DNA from: Armillaria gallica
Lineage: Eukaryota > Basidiomycota > Agaricomycetes > Agaricales > Physalacriaceae
Direction of reading: 5' to 3'
NCBI GenBank assembly: GCA_037576215.1
Contig: JBANDB010000006.1
Span: 5,952,001 to 6,016,000, forward strand
Length of the DNA: 64,000 nt
Shown: in pieces, positions 11,991-21,324 of the stretch
How the letters are laid out: every line of letters begins with the position of its first letter
How positions within the stretch are numbered: the first letter of the stretch is position 1
Translations under genes and position numbers: made by a program
The notes under the pieces: generated by a model
Told to the model about the DNA's origin: nothing
What the model saw: the letters and a program-made list of their open reading frames with translations, nothing else
Database searches by the model: none

Positions 11991-13577
11991 CTAGATGACG
12001 TCTTCCAAGGATGGATGCATAAAATGGGACACCTCCGAGAGCTTGTACGGTAACATCATGTTCAGCCTATTCATCACCACTCCATGATAAACCCCGTCTG
12101 GTGCCGACAGCCATTGAAACCGGTTATGCAAGAAAGTCAAGGCAGGGTCCCAATCCCGGATCTCCCAGTTATCTGCTTCGATGTTCATTGTCTCGACGGT
12201 GCTGAAATTGATCGGCCGAGCTAGGTCGTCGAGCGTGATCTCGTCGTCTCCGCGAAGTGTCTGCGGGTACGTGGCGAAGTACATGAATACGGGGCACGGA
12301 GAATTCACTGAGAGTTGCTTGACAGTGGTGAGCTTGCGAATGAACCTCAGCGGGGTGGGCAGATCCTCTTCGGAATCGAATTTTCCGTCAAGCACATCTT
12401 GGGACGTGATGTAGTCCTCTCTGACCTCGAAACGAATTTTCGACAGTTTCAGAGAATCAATCTGGTGCAACGGAAGGCGCTTCATGATGTGGCTGAACGC
12501 ACCGTCGGAGGCAGATAACGGCGCAATATGGCAGTCTTTGATGCTCAGGTCGCGAACAGCCGGTATGTCGAGGAATTGGAGGATAAGCTCGACTTCTTTG
12601 ATCGTTCGACCATACCCTAGAGAGAAGGTATGGACGTTTGGAAGGGTTATATGTTCCTTCGGGACTGGCGAGTCCTCGACATCACGGACTGCACATACGA
12701 GTGACAGAATTTCGAGGGTATCGACGAGATTAGAAAGAGCAAGACGCAGCTCGGATGGTGTAGGGAGATTGTCCGATGGTAGGCCGACTAGCTGCAGGTT
12801 ATGGATACCACCACAGAAAGAAAAAGAGCCAAGTGGCATTCCTTGTACAGAGAAGCTGCGAAGGGAGGGGTATGTCGCACTGTGCCACTGTTCCAAGGGA
12901 AGAGATGGATGACCAGGATATTTCATCAGCGTCAGTCCCTCGTTCGTAATGTCCAGATTGTCGTGCCGAAGTCGTACATATTGCAAGCGCGGCATGGGCT
13001 TATTTATGAACGCAGAAAACAGGTCGACCTGGGTAGTCCAATCTCTCGTAATGACATTGAGAGATCGGATGCGATGGGCATGTGCGCTGAGGAGTAAGGA
13101 GAGGGACCGGGAGTGCTCGCTGCTGAAGGAGAACGGAGGGTGTCCTTCACAGCGTTGGGAGCAGTATATCACCACCTCTTGAAAGTCTAGAGGAACGTTG
13201 GGTGGAGCCCAAATGTCGACTTTAACGTCGATATCACAGTTCGAAGAGCGTTCGAGAATACGGGCTAGTTTTGGGAACGTGGATTGAGGACTACTGCCGA
13301 CTTTGGCTGGGTAACATACTGGATGGTCGGGTGAGAAATCTGTGATAGAGACGCCTGTCCATAGAGTAGGGCACACTTCGATGAGGTCTCGCCACTGCTT
13401 GCATACCAAAGACAGTCTAAATTGACTGGCGTGCTTTCGAGGAACCCCCTCCTCGTCGTCCTCAGTCGATACGACGATGGCGAATATGTCTTGTAGGAGC
13501 TCGCAAGGGAGATCGTTTATGAGATCTCGTTGTAAGTCAGCTTTAGAGAACTGTTCGTGGCTCGAGAGGGAATTCAT
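11991..13577 (-). CDS. F-box protein (F-box gene A, intact copy)
   Basis: A single coding exon of 528 residues starting at ATG 13575-13577 (MNSLSSHEQFSK...). The start was chosen because an intron acceptor (ACTCCTAG) lies immediately upstream and the paralogue at 21325 has the same arrangement. The upstream frame has no ATG needed for the conserved part. F-box core: INDLPCELLQDIFAIV, then LVCKQWRDLIEVCPTLWTG. The remainder contains LRR-like segments (LPNVHTFSLGYGRTIKEV, FLDIPAVRDLSIKDCH). Predicted role: Skp1-bound substrate receptor of an SCF ubiquitin ligase, target unknown. A broken inverted duplicate lies at 21325-24454. Confidence 0.82.
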   Translation of the reverse strand: MNSLSSHEQFSKADLQRDLINDLPCELLQDIFAIVVSTEDDEEGVPRKHASQFRLSLVCKQWRDLIEVCPTLWTGVSITDFSPDHPVCYPAKVGSSPQSTFPKLARILERSSNCDIDVKVDIWAPPNVPLDFQEVVIYCSQRCEGHPPFSFSSEHSRSLSLLLSAHAHRIRSLNVITRDWTTQVDLFSAFINKPMPRLQYVRLRHDNLDITNEGLTLMKYPGHPSLPLEQWHSATYPSLRSFSVQGMPLGSFSFCGGIHNLQLVGLPSDNLPTPSELRLALSNLVDTLEILSLVCAVRDVEDSPVPKEHITLPNVHTFSLGYGRTIKEVELILQFLDIPAVRDLSIKDCHIAPLSASDGAFSHIMKRLPLHQIDSLKLSKIRFEVREDYITSQDVLDGKFDSEEDLPTPLRFIRKLTTVKQLSVNSPCPVFMYFATYPQTLRGDDEITLDDLARPINFSTVETMNIEADNWEIRDWDPALTFLHNRFQWLSAPDGVYHGVVMNRLNMMLPYKLSEVSHFMHPSLEDVI

Positions 13578-13937
13578 CCTAGGAGTATGATAAAACATGC
13601 GTGTCATCAGAGTAAAAGACCTACGCACAGTAGTTTCGGTAGCAATGGACTATAGTGGGTGCAGTGGATTCATGTTTGTTGCACGTGCGAATATATAAGT
13701 GTTATGGGAAAGCTTCATATCGGGAGGTCTTTGTCCATAATGAACCCTTCGAGAACAATGGAATTCCTTTGTTAGATAATACCGTTACTTTGCTATCAAT
13801 GTTCTTTCTCTAAGAAGTATGTGTTACAATCGGTCCAAAAGTTTATGTACGTACTTACAACGGGTAACTATGTGGGTCGATAGGTGAGACTGTCTAACTG
13901 CCTAAATTGATGCGACCATCTAAACCATGCCCCTTGG
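13578..13937. repeat. Spacer inside duplicated block, homologous to 20972-21324 (inverted)
   Basis: Read on the minus strand it matches the plus-strand spacer after the F-box gene at 20971, including CAATTTAGGCAG, AATCCACTGCACC and GAAACTACTGT. This shows the duplication covered both F-box genes and the DNA between them. It probably contains the 5' leader intron of gene A. Confidence 0.75.
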
Positions 13938-15503
13938 CTAATCCTGCCACTTCAACGCCGCTAGCCGACGATTTGTATCCACACTAAATTCTTCGTATGG
14001 ATTGAGCCTCCCTATAGTAACCTCCTTCAGCTTCCCATACGCTCGGCGCATTTCAACCATTTTCATCAGCGCCTGTTCCAGCTTGCGCTTAGTATCCTCC
14101 CTCAGCCAAATGAACTCCACCGGCTCGAGGTCCGGAAGGAACATGGGATTAGCTTCGATGTGAGTGGCCAACGTCTGCGAGACAGGACAATACGGGATGA
14201 AGCTTCCGAGCACCGGATCGCGGAGCTCGAGGCGCGTTAAGCCAGGGACGACCGGAAGAATGTCAATCAGACATGACGCTCGAACTGGAACTTTCTCCAA
14301 TGAGAATGAACGAAGAGACGGCGAGCATGTTCCAAGGACATCAGTGATGGATTCCGCTGCGAATGGATATTGGATAATATTGCCGACGTATTTCAGGGCG
14401 AAAGAACACAGGCATGGTAAAGAGAGATCGGATAAGCAGCACTTAACCTTGCCGTGGCAGGTGTAGTCAACCCAGAGGGTCAAGGATGTCAGAACGGATA
14501 AAGAAAGGGTTGGTGGGATGCTATCTTCGTAGTGACTGACCAGCGGAACGGAGAATACAATGTTTTGAATAGACGGTAAATGTAGCTGAGCGCGCCGTAT
14601 AACAAGAATGCTACCATCCATGATATCACCTCGAGTGGAAGAACCATTAATGGTCAATGACTGTATTTCGTTGAATGGGAAATCTAGATGCGAAAATCTA
14701 TTTCCAATGCTATAACAGCAGTCCAAGAACAGGCATCGGGAAAGGCTTGTATATCCTGAGAGCGTTACGGTATCTGCCGCCTTCAAACACTGAGCTCCGC
14801 TTTCAAAAAGCGACAGAAGTCTTGTTCACTCCACATGCTTAGAACATTGAGATCTTTCCAGCCGGTGGGACTGGCAGAGCAGGACCATCTGCCTATCGCT
14901 AATTGGGAAAATCTATTCTGGAGGAGGAGGCTTTGGTGGAGATTTTGTACTCCTACACACAAAAATGCTGATTGGTCGGCTCTGGGAGCGCTGAATAGAG
15001 ATTCGTGATCTCTTCCTGCTTCATGGCATGGCGAGCACGATCGTCAGGTCCTGGCTCGCCATCCCGCGGCGCTGGGGTTGAGATAAGGATGGTGATATTC
15101 GTCCACAGGCGATTGGAGTAAAGCGACACCGCACGCCAATGTGAGCAGACGAGTGACAATCGCAAAGCGGGGTAGGGATTTTGGGGATACTGTATAATTT
15201 CGACCAAGTGTTCAGTAACGCGTAACGGTGGCCCTTGAACTGAACACTTTTGCCAAGGTGTAACGGGTAACGGGGTCTCTGACTTGCCAGTGCACGACGA
15301 ATATGGGAATTTTTCGCCGCTGCGCGGCCGGTATTAGCCTATATATAGCAGGTGGACCCTGTATGAACACTTTGCGAACTGAACACTAGGTGTAACGCGT
15401 AACATGCTATGAACACTTGGTCGAAATTATACAGTATGCGTTATAGGGCTTTTCGGTACATAAATGGAGGAATATTTCCAACAGAACATTCAAGAGGACT
15501 ACC
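13938..15503 (-). pseudogene. F-box pseudogene (gene B, dead copy)
   Basis: Closely related to the intact F-box gene at 19574-20971 over its whole length (shared end NPYEE.SVDTNRRLAALKWQD). It is disabled by a 2-nt loss near 14990 (CTCTATTCAGCG against CTCTACGTTCAGCG), a TGG-to-TAG change near 14910 (CCAGAATAG), a deletion around 14740 that removes about a dozen residues, and a 245-bp MITE at 15190-15434. The similarity resumes beyond the MITE (GTTGGAAATATTCCTCCAT on the minus strand) and ends near 15500. The 3' part (13938-14786) is still one open frame. It transcribes toward the intact gene A. Confidence 0.85.
15190..15434. mobile_element. 245-bp MITE with perfect 25-bp inverted ends and TA duplication (Tc1/mariner-like)
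   Basis: The ends are exact inverted copies for 25 bp (left starts CTGTATAATTTCGACC, right ends GGTCGAAATTATACAG). TA dinucleotides flank it at 15188-15189 and 15435-15436. The intact paralogue at about 19665 has the empty site (GCATATCCC). No coding capacity; the interior is made of GTAAC/GTGTAAC-rich repeats. The TA target duplication is typical of Tc1/mariner-derived MITEs; the family assignment is an inference. Confidence 0.88.
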
Positions 15504-16731
15504 CTGCAAGCAAAGAAAACGTCAGCGTGGGAACAAGGTAAAGGAAAAATAACACAGACAATCAATACTTCGAAAGCAGAGGGTCAGGTTGGGCTCAGGT
15601 ATAATTGATGATGTAGAAGGGAGCGAAGCACGGTGCGGCGCCGCCCCTAATTCCGAGTCTGAGACTTACGTACGTCTGACTCTCAGTACCTCTGCTTCTT
15701 GCTCAAACTTTTACGATGGAACGGTGATGAACGAAATAGCAGGACACCCGCCGAAGTGGGAAGGGAAATGGATTGGCGACGAGTAGAGACTCGAGAGATC
15801 TGCACAAGTACATACAAAGGACAGAAAGTAGGTAGAGAATAAGTAGATAACATATATTATATGGGAGAGGTGGGTGGGTGAATGAAAAATGTGACAAAAT
15901 ATAAGATACGGAACGACGTTCGTGCAGAGGCCTACGAAAATGTTCCCTACCCACATTTACGCCGAACGCAACTACCGTCACTTATCGTCATATGACGTGA
16001 CTTAAGCGGCAGCTCCGGGCCGGGGTCACAACGTCAATGCTTGGTCACGGTGCCAGCCTTGTCACTTGAATTCATGCGGCTATGGTCCTCTAGCTCTCTT
16101 TTTCCTCATATCAATCTGAATATGGGATCACCACTTGCGGATAAATCTCTCTTCGTCTCACTGAATCGATGTACCACCCTCTGACTCTTGTGCGGCGCAA
16201 CTGCGGTGAACAAAATTCCCGAAGCAATGATCAAGGCAAGGTACCGACTGCCAGTGACGTTTGCTATTCATTTCAATTTCGTATTCATTCTGTTCTCAAT
16301 GTCATAATTCATTGAAACATAGTAGTCTCGGTGAACCCACTTGAAGCGCGTTCACTGGATGCGTATTTACTGCGTCGACATTCCTAGAGCCGCGAGCGCT
16401 TATCGATAAAATCCTCAATCCTTCCATTCCGCTAGGACCTTTATACAGCTCCCTTCCTTCGTCTCGCACATAGCATATGTCCTGGAACCATAATTTGGTT
16501 GGCGTTCGCTCATCGCATCTTTGAAATACGCGTGGCATCTTCAATTAGATCGGTGGCGCCGCTAGCACCAAAATCATTCGCCATGTCATCTTTGATTGGT
16601 TCCCCGCATCCAAAATCTTGCTGTTTCCGTTGTTGTAGCGGAAATACGCTTCCAAACTAATGTTTCGGCCAAACATACTTTCGCTTATATATCACCTTAC
16701 GCTCGAATGGCCGTCATTCCTTCTACTACTC
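15504..16731. other. Intergenic, nothing firm recognised
   Basis: Several short frames without motifs. The last 70 bp before 16732 (TTATATATCACC, then CTTCTACTACTC) look like a fungal core promoter and pyrimidine-rich leader of the next gene. Confidence 0.4.
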
Positions 16732-17259
16732 ATGACTCAGTCTGCGATTTTGAACTCGCGCTCCTCGAGTGCTAGGCGACCCAAGTCCGTATCCTTCCTA
16801 CCAAGCTATTCCCCTCCTGCACGCCCCCAAAAACCACGTTCACTTCTTTCTGCTCTCAAATTCATCCGTAGGAAGGTCATCAATAGCCTCCTCTCCCGTC
16901 CTAGTCCATCTCGAATCCCTATACCAGCACCGACCCACGAACCCAAGGTGGATTCTGAAGTGATGGTTATCTCGCGACCTGTGACTCTCCAGGTTAGACT
17001 GGTGCCGAGAAAGGTGCACTACGAGACGGTCCGGCGACGACAGCATGGAGAGGAGCCTGCCCTTCATACTTTCCAGCCTGTCCTTGCTCATTCTCGGCGA
17101 CCCAAGCGCCCTTCCACAGCACCACAGTTACAGAACTACGGTTCTAGCAAACGCTTTGATGGGTTCGTTCGAAGGAGGGAGAAGAAGCAAGCGTGGAGCG
17201 GCGAATGGAATAGGACGGATATACGGGACGTCATTAAAGATCTGAGAAGTTTGAGGTGA
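16732..17259 (+). CDS. Small, highly basic protein of unknown function
   Basis: A single exon of 175 residues starting MTQSAILNSRSSS. An in-frame ATG at 16660 would add 24 hydrophobic residues (SLIYHLTLEWPSFLLLL), but that stretch looks like a translated pyrimidine-rich leader, so the downstream start is preferred. The protein is rich in Arg, Lys, Ser and Pro (ARRPKSVSFLPSYSPPARP) and ends with a compact conserved-looking motif WSGEWNRTDIRDVIKDLRSLR minus its last residue. Such Trp-containing C-terminal helices recur in small basidiomycete proteins of unknown role. If the upstream start were used, a signal-anchor protein would be possible. Confidence 0.6.
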   Translation: MTQSAILNSRSSSARRPKSVSFLPSYSPPARPQKPRSLLSALKFIRRKVINSLLSRPSPSRIPIPAPTHEPKVDSEVMVISRPVTLQVRLVPRKVHYETVRRRQHGEEPALHTFQPVLAHSRRPKRPSTAPQLQNYGSSKRFDGFVRRREKKQAWSGEWNRTDIRDVIKDLRSLR

Positions 17260-19573
17260 TTTCTATCTTCCGTTATGCTCGGTGTTGATGATGTTGGTGT
17301 TGAACTCTCCATTGATAGTCGTTTATCTCTTTAGGTGAATTTGTATTGTACTTTTACAGTCTATCTTTCTATCTTCGTTTTATCTGATACTCTTTACTTC
17401 ATTGTTACTGTTGATACGAACTGTATTGGTGCACCGTACTGTAGTTTATTATCTATTCGACTAGGCCGTCGCATGACGTCTTCCATTCAGCATTTGACAG
17501 ATAAATGTTCTGTGTTCTGAGCGACTCATGATCCCGGGACGGTGTCATTTCTTGATACGAAATGACGGCATATCGCGCTAAAAAAAGACATCGAGCGACA
17601 TGAGTGACTGATCCTGTCTTATATTCTTTTAACAGGGTCTTTCTTTCCACATGGATTTGCGCCTGATATTAAAAGAAGACCGGTCCTATTGGAGAACGTG
17701 ATATAGGATACAAATACACTGCCACATAAGTATTTGAACAAGTACAGGAATGAAACTCGTCCCAAGTATGAGGAGGTGAACAGGACGTGGGTATTCGAAC
17801 AAATAATTGCGTCAGAACTACCAGTAAATACGCACCAGTCACTGCCCAAAAACATCGCTATCTAGCTCACCCGACCACTCAGACGTCCGAAGAGAATGAA
17901 CGATAACCCTTGCGGCCGCCACGACTCATGGCCTCGATCTCCGCCATAAAACATTCACGGCGAGACCAAAGCACAACCATGAGTGTTTGTGGCGTTCGAA
18001 GAGAATACCGTTGAGACCCTAGGATAGTGAGCAGTGAGTGAGAGAAGGGTACAGATAGAGATAACGCCCACCAGCCACCAGCATTCCCTTTTATATCCCG
18101 TTCCGGGCCCATCACGCAACGGAGCGCGATAATGTCGACCGGTGTGATTTTCCGGTGCCGAGATTGCTTTCCTCGGCTAGAATTCACATCGGGTCCGTTG
18201 AAACAGCGAGGGGCGGGTATCTGCGCGATAAGGATGAGAAGTCGTGATACGGAAGAATCTGTGCATTGTGAGGAATTCAGCTACGTGTTGGTCAAGGCTT
18301 GGGATGGTTGCATGTTCCTCAGACGGTGAAGACATAGACACGATACGCAGGACGAGCATCGGCTCTAGCAACGGGGATATCGTGATTCGTGCGGGGCCAA
18401 ATCGAGTGTGGCACTTTTCGAGGAATCCGTCTTTCATGTCGCTTAACGACCTACGTATTAACGGTCGTGGCGAACAGGATGAGACAAGAAGAATGTACGT
18501 GTAGCCAAGAGATCAGCGGGGAGTCGAAAGAAGCAGCACCAGAGAAGTAGGAGGGTGAAAAGAACGTTTGGTATGGTGTGGATGTGGAGCAAGGGCCCTG
18601 TTAGAAACAGGGTAAACGACGGGCCCGGCTCGTAATCTTTGTTACAGTTCGATAAAGGTTGTCACTGATGAATTGGACCGTTCCACCAGACTCTTTAGCG
18701 TCGATTAGGTATGTTGTCACTGCTGGTGAGCAACTATGTCGCGTCAGGAGAAAATAGTGGAAAAACATGGATAGCCAGACGAAGTGTAGTCATCTTGAGC
18801 GCAGCAAAATCTGTCGGTTGTACCACCAAGGGGAAGCCCGACGAATTTTGTTGGAGTCAAAATCGTATCTCGGTTGTAATCGGTTTCCTTGCGTATTAGA
18901 CGGCGCGAATTCGCGCGCGGAGCAGGACGTTAACACGTGGCTGAAACGCTTTGACGAAGGTATCACAGACACCGCTCGGCGTCGCCTGACATGTGATTTA
19001 GCTAGTTTGTATGATTACAATCGCAGAACCAGGCAAGGACCAAGATGATTCTAATCAGAGGGGAAACCTGTTCAGTTATCAGTTAGTAGAATGTCTCGAC
19101 TCAAGACTGAGAGCCGTCAGCAGAGATTATTGATGGAAAAACTATTGCGAGGGGATTAAAGGGACGCGGAGGAAAGCCATGGCCGTAGTAGCCTCTGAAA
19201 GTTCTGAGCTTTTCAGAGCTCCAGAAAGGTTCTGCCAGATTAATTCTGGGGACACTAGACAGGCTATTTCAATCTCCGTTTTGAAGCAGAAACTCCGATT
19301 GATTCGGTGCATGCCGAGGCGGTGGTTGCGTTTTGAAGCGGCCCGAATGAGCCGCTCCTGTGTATAAGTCACATCGCATGACCATGTCTCAGCGTGACAT
19401 TGATTGCGCGGCCGCGGCGCACGCCGCAGCGGCAAACTCCCGCTCCGTTCCCTTCTCAATCCCTTCTAGTGCCTGCCCCCCTCGTTTTGAAGTCTCCGTT
19501 GTGTATTTTGTTCTTTCCTTTCCCCTTGTTCCCACGCTAACGTTTTTTTTCGTAAAGGGGAAGGCTTTTCGCA
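17260..19573. other. 2.3-kb stretch without a supportable gene
   Basis: Minus-strand open stretches at 17879-18437 and a plus-strand stretch at 18767-19048 have mixed coding-like composition but no motif, start or splice pattern that I can defend. They could be decayed genes. The segment ends in the promoter of the F-box gene at 19574. Confidence 0.4.
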
Positions 19574-20971
19574 ATGCCCAATGAAAATTTTATTTCCCAT
19601 CTGAACGACGATGTCCTGTTGGAAATATTCCTCCATCTATGTACCGAAAAGCCCCATAATGCATATCCCAAATATCCCTATCCCGCTCTGCAATTGGCAC
19701 TCGTCTGCTCACGCTGGCGAGCAGTGTCCCTTTCCACCTATCGTTTGTGGACGAATATCACGGCCTTTATCTCAACCCCAGCGCCGCGGGATGGCGATCC
19801 GGGACCCGACGATCGTGCTCACTATGCCATGAAGCAGGAAGAGATCACGAATCTCTACGTTCAGCGCTCCCAGGGCAGGTCAATCAGCATTTTCGTGTGC
19901 AGGAGCACAAAAGCTCCACCACCGAAAAATCCTCCTCCAGCAGAATGGATTTTCCCAATTAGCGATCGGCAGATTTCCCTGTTCTGCCAGGCTACCGACT
20001 GGAAGGAGATCAGGGTTTTAAGCACGTGGCATGGACCAGACCTGTGTCGCTTGTTTGATATGGGAGCTCAGTACCAGTGTTTGAAGACAGTGGATACTGT
20101 AGCACTCCCAGGATATTCAAGCTTGTACGAGACGCCTGTTCTTGCACCGGCTCCCAATTTTCGCAACCTCTATATCCATGGCCACAACTGCTGTTATAGC
20201 ATTGGGAATGGATTATCACACGCCGATTTCCCTTTCAACAAGATACGCTCATTGGCCATTAATGGTTCTTCCACTCGAGGCGACATCATGGCTGGTAGCA
20301 TTCTCGTGATACGGCGCGCTCTTCGGTGTTTCCCGTATATTCGAGACCTTATATTCTCAGTTCCGCGCGTCGATACCCACGAATTTGACATCCCACCAGC
20401 CTTTTCTTTATCTTTTCTGACTTCCTTGACCCTCTGGGTTGATTACACCTGCCAGGGCAAGGTGAAGTACTGCTTATCCGATCTCTCTTTACCATGTCTG
20501 CGTTATTTCGCCCTGAAATACGTCAACGACATGATCCAGTACCCCTTCGCAGCGGAATCCGTCACTGATGTCCTCGGAACATGCTCGCAGTCTCTTCGTT
20601 CTTTCTCATTGGAGAAAGTTCCAATTCGAGCGTCAAGTCTGATTGACATTCTCTCAGTCGTCCCTGGCTTAATGCGCCTCGAGCTCCGCGATCCGGTGCT
20701 CGGCAGCTTCATCCCGTATTGTCCTGTCTCGCAGACATTGGCCACTTACATCGAGGCTAATCCCATGTTCCTTCCAGACCTCGAGGCCGTGGAGTTTATC
20801 TGGCAGAGGGAGGATATTGGGCGTAAGCTAGAAAAGGCGCTGATGGAAACGGTTGAGACGCGCAGAGCTTATGGGAAGCTGAAGGAGATTATTATCGGGA
20901 GGGTCAATCCATACGAAGAATTGAGTGTGGATACAAATCGTCGGCTGGCGGCGTTGAAGTGGCAGGATTAG
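19574..20971 (+). CDS. F-box protein (F-box gene B, intact copy)
   Basis: A single exon of 465 residues starting MPNENFISHLNDDVLLEIF, where LNDDVLLEIFLHLC is the F-box core, followed by ALQLALVCSRWRAVSLSTYRLWTNI. The C-terminal 330 residues have diverged leucine-rich segments (FLTSLTLWVDYTC, VPGLMRLELRDPVLGSF). Predicted substrate adaptor of an SCF ubiquitin ligase. It is the intact partner of the pseudogene at 13938-15503, in the opposite orientation, and lies 5' of the dead gene A copy, so the gene order B then A is kept in both arms. About 350 bp separate it from the next start. Confidence 0.85.
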   Translation: MPNENFISHLNDDVLLEIFLHLCTEKPHNAYPKYPYPALQLALVCSRWRAVSLSTYRLWTNITAFISTPAPRDGDPGPDDRAHYAMKQEEITNLYVQRSQGRSISIFVCRSTKAPPPKNPPPAEWIFPISDRQISLFCQATDWKEIRVLSTWHGPDLCRLFDMGAQYQCLKTVDTVALPGYSSLYETPVLAPAPNFRNLYIHGHNCCYSIGNGLSHADFPFNKIRSLAINGSSTRGDIMAGSILVIRRALRCFPYIRDLIFSVPRVDTHEFDIPPAFSLSFLTSLTLWVDYTCQGKVKYCLSDLSLPCLRYFALKYVNDMIQYPFAAESVTDVLGTCSQSLRSFSLEKVPIRASSLIDILSVVPGLMRLELRDPVLGSFIPYCPVSQTLATYIEANPMFLPDLEAVEFIWQREDIGRKLEKALMETVETRRAYGKLKEIIIGRVNPYEELSVDTNRRLAALKWQD

Positions 20972-21004
20972 CCGACGGGCATGGTTTAGAAATCTCGCGT
21001 CAAT

Positions 21005-21301
21005 TTAGGCAGTCTCCTGACCGATACGTATATCATCATACGTAGCATAAGCACGTACATAAACTCTTGGTTGACGATTGTAACTCATACCTCTGAGAAA
21101 AAGAACATTGATACCTGTTCGGGGCATAATAACGGTACTGGTTAACCAAGGAACTCCATTGTTCTCGACAAAGTCCTGAAGTTTTCCATCGCACTTATAC
21201 ATTCGCACTTCCAATGGAACTGAATCCACTGCACCGCTATAGTCTATCTTCACCGAAACTACTGTCCCGAAATCTATGTACATCTTTGACCCTGATGACA
21301 C
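21005..21301 (-). CDS. Possible small ORF in the duplicated spacer (doubtful)
   Basis: A 98-residue minus-strand frame starting MSSGSKMYIDFG. The homologous spacer at 13578-13937 has lost any equivalent open frame, so either a small gene died there or this frame is chance. No domain recognised. Confidence 0.25.
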   Translation of the reverse strand: MSSGSKMYIDFGTVVSVKIDYSGAVDSVPLEVRMYKCDGKLQDFVENNGVPWLTSTVIMPRTGINVLFLRGMSYNRQPRVYVRAYATYDDIRIGQETA

Positions 21302-21324
21302 GCATTTTTTAACATACTTCTAGG

